Shown: positions 1-5,645 of the stretch, piece after piece
Layout of the letters: each line of letters starts with the position of its first letter
Position numbering within the stretch: position 1 is the stretch's first letter
Assembly: GCA_013042825.1 (NCBI GenBank)
Contig: JABDPL010000043.1
Coordinates: 1 to 7,910 of the forward strand
Origin: Flavobacteriaceae bacterium
GTDB taxonomy: Bacteria; Bacteroidota; Bacteroidia; Flavobacteriales; Flavobacteriaceae
Direction of reading: 5' to 3'
DNA length: 7,910 nt
The notes under the pieces: generated by a model
Seen by the model: only the letters and a program-made list of their open reading frames with translations
The model's database searches: none
What the model was told of the DNA's origin: nothing
Position numbers and translations under genes: made by a program

Positions 1-49
1 TGCTTACTTTAAGTACTCATTTTAATTTTATTATACACATTTGTGTTAC

Positions 50-81
50 TAACTTTAATCATTTATGTAATAATGATTAAA
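50..81 (+). promoter_or_regulatory. Inverted repeat in the protease leader, possible operator overlapping a -7-like box
   Basis: A perfect 10-bp inverted repeat (TTTAATCATT at 54-63 and AATGATTAAA at 72-81, 8-nt spacer) ends 10 nt before the protease start codon. Its left arm overlaps TAACTTTA at 50-57, which matches 7 of 8 positions of the Bacteroidetes -7 element TAnnTTTG. I found no good -33 TTG at the expected distance, so the promoter assignment is weak. The symmetry fits a dimeric regulator site or an mRNA hairpin near the ribosome-binding region. AT-only arms also arise by chance in AT-rich leaders. Confidence 0.3.
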
Positions 82-91
82 TATAGTAATA

Positions 92-1603
92 ATGAGTAGC
101 AAAGAAAAAAGGTACATTATCACTTTCAAAGAAAGTCATGTGCCAACTCAACAAGTCCAAGAAATTCTTGGATTGACTGATCGTAATTATGAAGAAGGTG
201 TAAACTTTCTTTCGTCTGACAAGGAACCACAGGTTGATGATGTTTTATCGTTTGAAAAGTTAGGCATAGCATCATTGACCTTAAGTAGCACCGAGGTAAC
301 CAAGCTAAAGAAAAACAAGGAGATCTTAGCGGTTGAGGAAGATGTTGAAATGACGGTTTTAGAAGTTGAAGAATTGGAAACTGAAGAAACGGATTTTGAT
401 TTCTACGATGAATTTGATGAAATGGACGAATCATATGAATTACTTGATTATCAGAAAATAATCGATTCAAATGATTTCAATGAATTGAACCGGCTCGATA
501 TCGATCCGTATGCAGATACTTTTGAACCTGAGGAATATGAGGAACAATATCAAAGAGGTGCTGAAGAGACGATGAGGTTCGTTTTGAAATCATTGATTAA
601 AGAAACCGCTCTTGAATCAGAAAGTACCCCTCAGGAATTTCAAAATGCCGCATATCCGCGATATCCTATCAAGAAATATCCATTTCCCAGATATCGTTTC
701 CCAAGGCCCAGGATTCCCTGGCCAGTACCGTTTCTCCAACCAATTCCATGGAACATTAAAATGGTAAAAGCTCCTTTTGCATGGCGAAGAGGACTTACAG
801 GAAAAGGTGTTAAGGTAGCTGTTTTAGATACTGGTATTGCCAGCCATCCTGATTTAACAATCAAGGGAGGTGTTTCCTTTATTCCTGGCGTAACAAGTTA
901 TAATGACGGGCACAGTCATGGGACTCATTGTGCAGGAATCATCGCTGCTCGCAACAATTTTTACGGGGTAGTTGGTGTCGCTCCTTATGCATCGCTTTAT
1001 GCTGTTAAAGTACTTAACGACAGCGGTAGTGGATATTCGTCCTGGATCATTGCCGGTATGGATTGGTGTGTTAAAAATAATATCGATATCGCAAGTATGA
1101 GTTTAGGTGGAACAAATCCTCCTATGGTTGCCTATGCGCATGCTGTAAGACGATGCCAATCAGCCAATGTAACCGTAGTTGTTGCCACGGGTAATTCATT
1201 TGGATCTTCATTCCCATGGGTATGCTCACCAGCTAACTCAATAATTAGTGGGGTTCCTTCTGCAAGTCCGATTGCCGTAGGTTCGATAGACAAATACCTT
1301 AGGATCGCCAACTCCTCAAGCAGAGGAGGCCAGACAAATCTTTGGAACCAAGTAGATGTGGTTGCGCCTGGCGTTTCTGTAAAATCGACCATACTAAATA
1401 ACCGATATGGTCTTAAGTCTGGAACTAGTATGGCATGTCCGCATGTTGCAGGTGCCGCAGCTCTTGTGAAACAACGATTTGGAGGTATAACACCGCTTCA
1501 AATTAAAGCTAAATTGCAACGAACTGCGACCGATCTCGGAAGAAGAGGAAATGATATCACTTTCGGAATGGGATTGATCAATTGTGAAAGAGCAACTCGT
1601 TAG
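92..1603 (+). CDS. S8 family (subtilisin-like) serine protease with long acidic pro-region, no signal peptide
   Basis: Peptide-bond hydrolase of the subtilase family, 503 aa. The catalytic triad is intact: Asp246 in VAVLDTGI, His276 in SHGTHCAG and Ser446 in SGTSMACPHVAG, with the oxyanion-hole Asn368 in VVVATGNS. Residues 5-91 look like an inhibitor-I9-type propeptide. Residues 82-160 are extremely acidic (33 Asp/Glu in 79 positions against 3 Lys/Arg). Residues 188-220 are rich in Pro, Arg and aromatics, and the catalytic domain begins near PWNIKMVKAP at about 219. The N-terminus (MSSKEKRY) is hydrophilic, with no signal peptide, lipobox or membrane segment, and there is no T9SS sorting tail after the normal subtilase end (GMGLINCERA). 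This suggests a cytoplasmic enzyme that may be held latent by its pro-region. An in-frame TGA at 74-76 makes the ATG at 92 the first possible ATG start. A strong terminator follows. The family call is near certain; substrate and trigger are unknown. Confidence 0.96.
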   Translation: MSSKEKRYIITFKESHVPTQQVQEILGLTDRNYEEGVNFLSSDKEPQVDDVLSFEKLGIASLTLSSTEVTKLKKNKEILAVEEDVEMTVLEVEELETEETDFDFYDEFDEMDESYELLDYQKIIDSNDFNELNRLDIDPYADTFEPEEYEEQYQRGAEETMRFVLKSLIKETALESESTPQEFQNAAYPRYPIKKYPFPRYRFPRPRIPWPVPFLQPIPWNIKMVKAPFAWRRGLTGKGVKVAVLDTGIASHPDLTIKGGVSFIPGVTSYNDGHSHGTHCAGIIAARNNFYGVVGVAPYASLYAVKVLNDSGSGYSSWIIAGMDWCVKNNIDIASMSLGGTNPPMVAYAHAVRRCQSANVTVVVATGNSFGSSFPWVCSPANSIISGVPSASPIAVGSIDKYLRIANSSSRGGQTNLWNQVDVVAPGVSVKSTILNNRYGLKSGTSMACPHVAGAAALVKQRFGGITPLQIKAKLQRTATDLGRRGNDITFGMGLINCERATR

Positions 1604-1615
1604 AGTCCATCATTT

Positions 1616-1662
1616 AAAAAAGATGCCTTCTGGTCATTAATAATGCCAAAAGGCATCTTTTT
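1616..1662. terminator. Bidirectional rho-independent terminator between protease and propeptide-like gene
   Basis: A perfect 13-bp inverted repeat, AAAAAGATGCCTT (1617-1629) and AAGGCATCTTTTT (1650-1662), flanks a 20-nt loop. Inside the loop, GG-CATT / AATG-CC can pair further, with one bulged T. An A-tract on the left and a T-tract on the right allow termination in either direction. It starts 13 nt after the protease stop codon, so it is well placed to end the protease transcript. The downstream reading frame would then depend on read-through or its own promoter. Confidence 0.85.
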
Positions 1663-1669
1663 ATCTTTA
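1662..1669 (+). promoter_or_regulatory. Possible -7 promoter element for the propeptide-like gene
   Basis: TATCTTTA matches 7 of 8 positions of the Bacteroidetes -7 element TAnnTTTG. It sits directly after the terminator stem, 21 nt before the preferred ATG. No convincing -33 TTG lies about 19-20 nt upstream. One-mismatch copies are common in AT-rich DNA, so this is only a candidate. It would give the small gene expression independent of the protease. Confidence 0.2.
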
Positions 1670-1690
1670 TCAGTGGAAAAATATATTGGA

Positions 1691-1933
1691 ATGGATAAAA
1701 TTGAAAGTACATTACTAAAAAAAATAAACCAGAATCTGTCGGAGGAGTTTAAGGTTTTAATCTGTACGACTATAGATTCATCTTTTAGGAATTATAACGG
1801 ATGGAAGGAACTTATGGAAGGCATATATTCGGTAAGATTAACAGGAAGCCAAATTAAAGAACTTGCAAAAAATAAAAATGTTCTTTCTATAGAGACGGAT
1901 GTGGAAATGAAAATTATTGAAGACCCAGATTAA
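1691..1933 (+). CDS. Free-standing protease-propeptide / inhibitor-I9-like small protein
   Basis: An 80-aa protein with no signal peptide and no catalytic domain. Residues 44-77 align without gaps to residues 58-91 of the upstream protease: 15 of 34 are identical (including L-x-KNK, then L, E and DVEM) and most others are conservative. In the protease this segment closes the N-terminal pro-region, so the small protein looks like a detached propeptide. In known I9 families such domains act as chaperones and tight inhibitors of subtilases, so its likely partner is the adjacent protease; that role is inferred. The frame is also open from an ATG at 1643, but that codon lies inside the terminator loop, so I prefer the ATG at 1691. 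An in-frame GTG at 1673 is the alternative. Base composition is AT-rich (58 G/C in 180 bases at 1741-1920). Confidence 0.75.
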   Translation: MDKIESTLLKKINQNLSEEFKVLICTTIDSSFRNYNGWKELMEGIYSVRLTGSQIKELAKNKNVLSIETDVEMKIIEDPD

Positions 1934-1949
1934 GAGATTTTCCTTAATC
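1928..1949. terminator. Weak hairpin at the convergent gene ends
   Basis: GATTAAG (1928-1934) and CTTAATC (1943-1949) form a perfect 7-bp inverted repeat with an 8-nt spacer; the left arm contains the TAA stop of the small propeptide-like gene. It is AT-rich and lacks a clear T-tract on either side, so it would be a poor intrinsic terminator. It is the only structure I see in the 70-bp gap between this gene and the convergent carbonic anhydrase-like gene. Confidence 0.25.
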
Positions 1950-2003
1950 AAGAATTATATACTCGATTTATTTCGAAAAGAACACAGGTAGTTGATGCAA
2001 TGA

Positions 2004-2519
2004 TTATTCACGGAACCAACTTGAATATTTAACATAATTATCGGCAATCCGTTCGATTTCTCCTGATATCAACTCCCTGCTGATATCCCTGATCTTTTTG
2101 GCTGGAACTCCCCCATACACAGACCCTGATTCTACCCTTGTATTTTTGGTTAACACCGCACCAGCTGCAATTATGCTGTTGCTTTCTATAACACAATCAT
2201 CCATGACTATACTTCCCATGCCTATCAGTACATTATCGTGCACCGTGCAACCATGAACAATGGCATTGTGTCCTATGGAAACATTATTCCCGATGTTCGT
2301 GGGTGAGGTTTTATAGGTGGCATGGATTACAGCACCGTCCTGAATATTGACCTTATCGCCGATTTTGATATAATGCACATCTCCCCTGATCACGGCATTA
2401 AACCAGACACTGCAATTATGTCCCATGACCACATTGCCAACAATTGTTGCATTCTCGGCGATGTAACAGTCTTCGGGAAATTCCGGATGGATGCCATTTA
2501 CCTGTTTTATTAAAGACAT
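2004..2519 (-). CDS. Gamma-class carbonic anhydrase family protein (left-handed beta-helix)
   Basis: 171-aa hexapeptide-repeat protein of the YrdA/PaaY/CaiE/gamma-carbonic-anhydrase group, which forms trimers with metal sites between subunits and is typically cytoplasmic. Repeats of the type [I/V]-G-x-x run from about residue 12 to 140, followed by a C-terminal helix (about 150-168). The three metal-ligand histidines expected from the archaeal Cam enzyme appear as His66 (DGAVIH), His84 and His89 (SIGHNAIVH). The active-site Arg45/Asp47 (RGD) and Asn58/Gln60 (NIQD) are also present. It lacks the long acidic loop of Cam, as in CamH-type members. Possible activities are CO2 hydration or acyl-CoA thioesterase/transferase-like roles seen in relatives; sequence alone does not decide. 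It starts 6 nt after the response-regulator stop with AAGGAA overlapping that stop, so it is very probably co-transcribed and translationally coupled. Confidence 0.92.
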   Translation of the reverse strand: MSLIKQVNGIHPEFPEDCYIAENATIVGNVVMGHNCSVWFNAVIRGDVHYIKIGDKVNIQDGAVIHATYKTSPTNIGNNVSIGHNAIVHGCTVHDNVLIGMGSIVMDDCVIESNSIIAAGAVLTKNTRVESGSVYGGVPAKKIRDISRELISGEIERIADNYVKYSSWFRE

Positions 2520-2525
2520 AATTCC

Positions 2526-3260
2526 TTATTTAAAGTAAGACAATAACTGGGCTTTCCGCGAAGCTGATACCATCACCTCCTTTCCGTTGCTTAGAACAAC
2601 ACTACCCCCTTTACCTTTTATGTATTTTACTACCTCATTTACATTCACAAGATAACTCTTATGGATGCGGGCAAAACTCGAACTGCTAAGCGCCTCTTCA
2701 AAATACTTCAGGGTCTTGCTTACCAGTTTCTTTTTGTTATTGTTCAAATAGATCTCGGTATAGTTGTCATCGGCCTTGCAGTAAAGAATATCGGCGGTCT
2801 CCAATACCTCAAATCCATCCTGCTGCGGAATGGTTATTTTTCCATTTACCCTGGCCGTGTTTGGAACGAGAACGCTGTCCTGCAGAGCATTCTCCTTAGC
2901 CTTGATATCGCCCACATAATCCACCGCCCTGATCAGGTCTTCGATGGAAATCGGTTTCATGAGATAGTAAGAAACATGAGCGTTCAGCGCATCTATTGCA
3001 TATTGATTGTATGCGGTTACAATTACGGTCTCAAAGGTTCGGTTCTGAACCCGGTCCAACAGGTCAAAAGCATTTCCATAAGGCATTTCAACATCCAGGA
3101 AAACCAGGTCTAACTCGTGTTTCTCTATCAAGATAATGGCTTCTTCAATATTAGAAGCCTCGCCCAAAACGTCGACATTCAGACAATATTTATTCAAATA
3201 GTTTCTTAGAATATCCCGGCTGGTTTCCTCGTCTTCAACGATTATCGATCTGAGTTTCAT
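2526..3260 (-). CDS. LytTR-family two-component response regulator
   Basis: 244-aa cytoplasmic DNA-binding response regulator. The receiver domain (about 1-120) has the acidic pocket Glu9/Asp10, phospho-acceptor Asp56 (FLDVEMP), the switch Thr82 (VIVTAY) and Lys102 (LMKP). A linker leads to a C-terminal LytTR domain (about 140-244), recognisable from KADDNYTEIY and RIHKSYLVNV. Length is normal for the AlgR/AgrA/LytR class. Members bind pairs of roughly 9-bp direct repeats; candidate repeats lie upstream of the operon. The ATG overlaps the TGA of the sensor kinase gene by 4 nt (ATGA), so the two are translationally coupled cognate partners. All phosphorylation residues are present, so it should be functional. 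Confidence 0.96.
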   Translation of the reverse strand: MKLRSIIVEDEETSRDILRNYLNKYCLNVDVLGEASNIEEAIILIEKHELDLVFLDVEMPYGNAFDLLDRVQNRTFETVIVTAYNQYAIDALNAHVSYYLMKPISIEDLIRAVDYVGDIKAKENALQDSVLVPNTARVNGKITIPQQDGFEVLETADILYCKADDNYTEIYLNNNKKKLVSKTLKYFEEALSSSSFARIHKSYLVNVNEVVKYIKGKGGSVVLSNGKEVMVSASRKAQLLSYFK

Positions 3261-5434
3261 TTGATCTTTTTTAGGGTTACAACGACTTGGGTTCCCTTAT
3301 CTTCCTGTTCCTGAAGATCACTTATGGCAATATCAACCTTGTCCTTATACATGGTATTTAGTATGCTGATTCTTTTTTTGATATTTCCCATGCCCTTGGA
3401 ATTATGCTTTTTCTGATGGTCGGTTTTCATTTGTTTTGAACGTTCGCGTCCAATACCATTATCTGAAATCACAATCGCGATGATCCCAGGTTCAGGCTGA
3501 TCGATCTTAATTGAAAGCAGTCCTTTTTCCTTCTTATATCTAAGGCCATGCCAAACTGCATTTTCTATATAGGGTTGCAGCAACATAGGCGGGATCTGAA
3601 AATTTTCCGGTTTGACCGAAGGCGCTATTTCAATCTCATAATCAAAACGTTCCTTGAAGCGGAAATGTTCTAAACGGGTATATAATTCTATCAATTCAAT
3701 TTCCTTCGATAAAGGGATAAAATCCTCCTCACTGTTTTCAAGAACCGCACGCATCAAAAGAGAAAAATCAGTGAGATAACTGTTGGCCGTCCGTTCATCA
3801 TTCATCGCAATAAAACTATTGACCGAGTTGAGCGCGTTAAAAATAAAGTGCGGATTCATTTGGGTCCTGAGAGATTTAAGCGCCAGGAGATTATTAGCTA
3901 TTTTTTGTTGCCTGATATACTTGTACATAAAATATCCCACACTCAGCAACAGTATCAATCCTACGATCAGGGAATATATTATCAGCTGCTGCCTTTTATT
4001 GCGTTCAAGAGATAACTCATATTTGGTTGCCGAAAGCGCCCGGTCTGATTCCAGGCTTGATATCCTGTTCTGCTTTTCCGCCAGGTCCTGCCTGAATCGC
4101 GCCGCCTGTATGATCTCCTGCTCTTTCCGGGTATACAAGGCATCAACCACATCTATATAATCGTTATAAGCCGTCATAGCCTTATTGAAATCACCGGCAT
4201 CACGATAAACCTCAGATAGTTTTCTGGTAGCATCCTTCTTTACAACCAGGTCCCTTCTTTTCTCAGCTTCTGAAATACTCTTTTGGAGATAAGGGATCGC
4301 ACTGTCGAAGTCCTTTTTCATATAATAGGCATTGCCGATCTTGTAGTTCTGCTTTTGAGAGGTCAACGGACTCTCATTTTCAACGGCCTCATCCGATTGA
4401 ATTTCCTGGATGTCGGTCAGGGCTTCCTGCCTGTTCCTGATCTCGTCTTCATAATTCTGGTTTTTATTCTGAAAATCTGCCACCTTCACCTTTTCCTCCA
4501 AGGCGCGTTTCTTATTTTCCTGGGTTGCCAGATCGAGAGACTTTTCATAATAATCTTCAGCTTCTTCAACAACTCCCATGGCTTCATAGGTTTGAGCGAT
4601 CTTCGAATTCAAATCGGTGATCTTCGGTGTTATCAAATGCTCCTGGGCCACCCTAAGACCATTGTTATAATTCGCAATCGCTGCATCATAATTCTGTGTG
4701 CTGTAATACACGTCTCCCATACCCTCAAACCGTTCTATGCGCTCCCAGTTCGACAGATTTATTTCATTTATACTCCGAAAAAGGGAAAGGCTTTCCTGGA
4801 AATTACTGTTCATAGCATAGGCCTTAGCCAGTTTCAGTTGCACAGCTTCGGAAATGGCGTTCTGCAGACTGATTCTGAAATTGGTTACAGCCAGGTCATA
4901 TTGCTTCCAATAGAAATAGACATCGGCCAGTGTTTCGTAAGCATCAGCATTCTGTGCTGCTGAGTTTGACAACTGCAAGGCTTCGGTAAGGAATGAAATA
5001 CTCTTGTCAGCATCACTTTTCAAATAGACGTCAGCAGAATCGATCAGGGCATTAAACCCCTTTCTTGCCCCATAGGAATCCAATGATCTTGTCCCTTGCG
5101 GAGCGGGCACCCGTCCGGGATCTACCTCAATGGTTATGCGCTCTTTGCTTTTAACCGTATAATACACGGTTTCGAATTCGCTGTGCTTTATAATAAGTTC
5201 ATCGTTGATCTTCACCGGTATGCGGAATTCCCCCTGTTTATCGGAAGTAGCATAGGCGCCGCCATTCACCTGTATGTTGACCTTCGGAATGGGCTCAAAA
5301 CTATCGCTTTCAATGATTTGACCACGTATTATAAAGGTCTCCGAATCCCGTTCCGGCCGCACGTCCTGCCCGAATACCGACATAAGGCAAGCCGGGAAAC
5401 ATAACAACATTAAACCAAGGATTCTTATTTTCAT
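3257..5434 (-). CDS. LytS/YehU-type sensor histidine kinase with CarboxypepD_reg-like and TPR sensor region
   Basis: 725-aa membrane sensor kinase. Order of parts: signal peptide (1-22, hydrophobic 5-20, ending FGQ); a carboxypeptidase-D regulatory-like beta domain (about 34-106); a TPR array (about 125-435, e.g. AYETLADVYFYWKQYDLAV and GNAYYMKKDFDSAI); a coiled coil (about 435-482); one transmembrane helix (484-506); and the cytoplasmic kinase core. The core has phospho-acceptor His529 (MNPHFIFNALNS), N-box Asn625 (ENAVWHGL), G1 Asp658 (SDNGIG) and G2 Gly681 (KGMGN). The signal peptide plus single helix place the TPRs in the periplasm, although TPR-kinases are sometimes drawn with cytoplasmic TPRs. 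It is the first gene of the operon and phosphorylates the overlapping LytTR regulator (inferred). The ligand is unknown; TPRs usually bind proteins or peptides. The start at 5434 is supported by the signal peptide. Confidence 0.95.
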   Translation of the reverse strand: MKIRILGLMLLCFPACLMSVFGQDVRPERDSETFIIRGQIIESDSFEPIPKVNIQVNGGAYATSDKQGEFRIPVKINDELIIKHSEFETVYYTVKSKERITIEVDPGRVPAPQGTRSLDSYGARKGFNALIDSADVYLKSDADKSISFLTEALQLSNSAAQNADAYETLADVYFYWKQYDLAVTNFRISLQNAISEAVQLKLAKAYAMNSNFQESLSLFRSINEINLSNWERIERFEGMGDVYYSTQNYDAAIANYNNGLRVAQEHLITPKITDLNSKIAQTYEAMGVVEEAEDYYEKSLDLATQENKKRALEEKVKVADFQNKNQNYEDEIRNRQEALTDIQEIQSDEAVENESPLTSQKQNYKIGNAYYMKKDFDSAIPYLQKSISEAEKRRDLVVKKDATRKLSEVYRDAGDFNKAMTAYNDYIDVVDALYTRKEQEIIQAARFRQDLAEKQNRISSLESDRALSATKYELSLERNKRQQLIIYSLIVGLILLLSVGYFMYKYIRQQKIANNLLALKSLRTQMNPHFIFNALNSVNSFIAMNDERTANSYLTDFSLLMRAVLENSEEDFIPLSKEIELIELYTRLEHFRFKERFDYEIEIAPSVKPENFQIPPMLLQPYIENAVWHGLRYKKEKGLLSIKIDQPEPGIIAIVISDNGIGRERSKQMKTDHQKKHNSKGMGNIKKRISILNTMYKDKVDIAISDLQEQEDKGTQVVVTLKKIK

Positions 5435-5436
5435 CT

Positions 5437-5445
5437 ACCGTTCAA
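5437..5445 (+). promoter_or_regulatory. Third ACCGTT half-site next to the kinase start
   Basis: ACCGTTCAA matches 8 of 9 positions of the loose LytTR/AlgR-type half-site [TA][AC][CA]GTTN[AG][TG]. It lies 3 nt upstream of the kinase start codon, in opposite orientation to the tandem pair at 5537-5567. It could be a lone half-site for autoregulation, or chance. Confidence 0.25.
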
Positions 5446-5451
5446 TTACTG

Positions 5452-5459
5452 TAAACATA
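5452..5459 (-). promoter_or_regulatory. Possible -7 element for the kinase-regulator-carbonic anhydrase operon
   Basis: On the minus strand, TATGTTTA matches 7 of 8 positions of TAnnTTTG, 17 nt upstream of the kinase start. A matching -33 TTG is not evident. If real, the operon leader would be only about 10 nt long. Weak candidate. Confidence 0.2.
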
Positions 5460-5536
5460 CATACTTTAGGCGTTATAATAAAATGGGGGGAAGCCCTCCA
5501 GAGCCTGTATATAGTCCTTTTTTCACTGTTTAAAAA

Positions 5537-5567
5537 TCTAACGGTATCATTCCCTAACCCAAACGGT
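5537..5567 (-). promoter_or_regulatory. Tandem ACCGTT repeats, candidate LytTR operator
   Basis: On the minus strand, ACCGTTTGG (5567-5559) and ACCGTTAGA (5545-5537) are direct repeats with start-to-start spacing of 22 bp, about two helical turns. They match 9 of 9 and 8 of 9 positions of the published loose LytTR half-site [TA][AC][CA]GTTN[AG][TG], and the 13-bp gap is at the upper end of the usual 10-13 bp. The pair lies between the LytTR operon and the divergent VWA gene, about 105-130 bp from the kinase start and 80-110 bp from the VWA start, so it could serve either or both. The upstream copy also sits in a short palindrome, AAACGGTCGTTT (5561-5572). Confidence 0.45.
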
Positions 5568-5645
5568 CGTTTCACGCATTGGTCTTTTTTTCTGAATTCG
5601 TTCCATCGTAAGTTGCCATCAGATAATCAAAAAACGCAATACATC

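Noticed and set aside
1643..1690. Upstream ATG as start of the small propeptide-like gene
   Set aside because: The codon sits in the loop of a strong terminator, and the 16 extra residues have no counterpart in the protease pro-region. The ATG at 1691 is preferred.
92..1933. Protease plus small partner as an anti-phage or toxin-antitoxin system
   Set aside because: No defence genes, integrase, transposase or other island marks are present in the window, so I keep only the protease-inhibitor idea.
2661..3113. 150-aa open frame on the + strand
   Set aside because: Antisense shadow of the response regulator, whose receiver and LytTR residues are intact on the minus strand.
4283..4963. 226-aa open frame on the + strand
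   Set aside because: It lies entirely antisense to the TPR region of the sensor kinase, shows no recognisable domain, and the opposite strand has a full set of kinase and TPR motifs.
5485..5499. Possible hairpin or attenuator from GGGGGG and CCCTCC upstream of the kinase
   Set aside because: The stem has an A-C mismatch and only a 3-nt loop, and the following T-rich stretch on the minus strand is interrupted. Too weak to call a terminator or riboswitch.
5613..5645. TTG as start of the VWA gene
   Set aside because: It would put 11 polar residues in front of a normal signal peptide. The ATG at 5646 gives a standard n-region and hydrophobic core.
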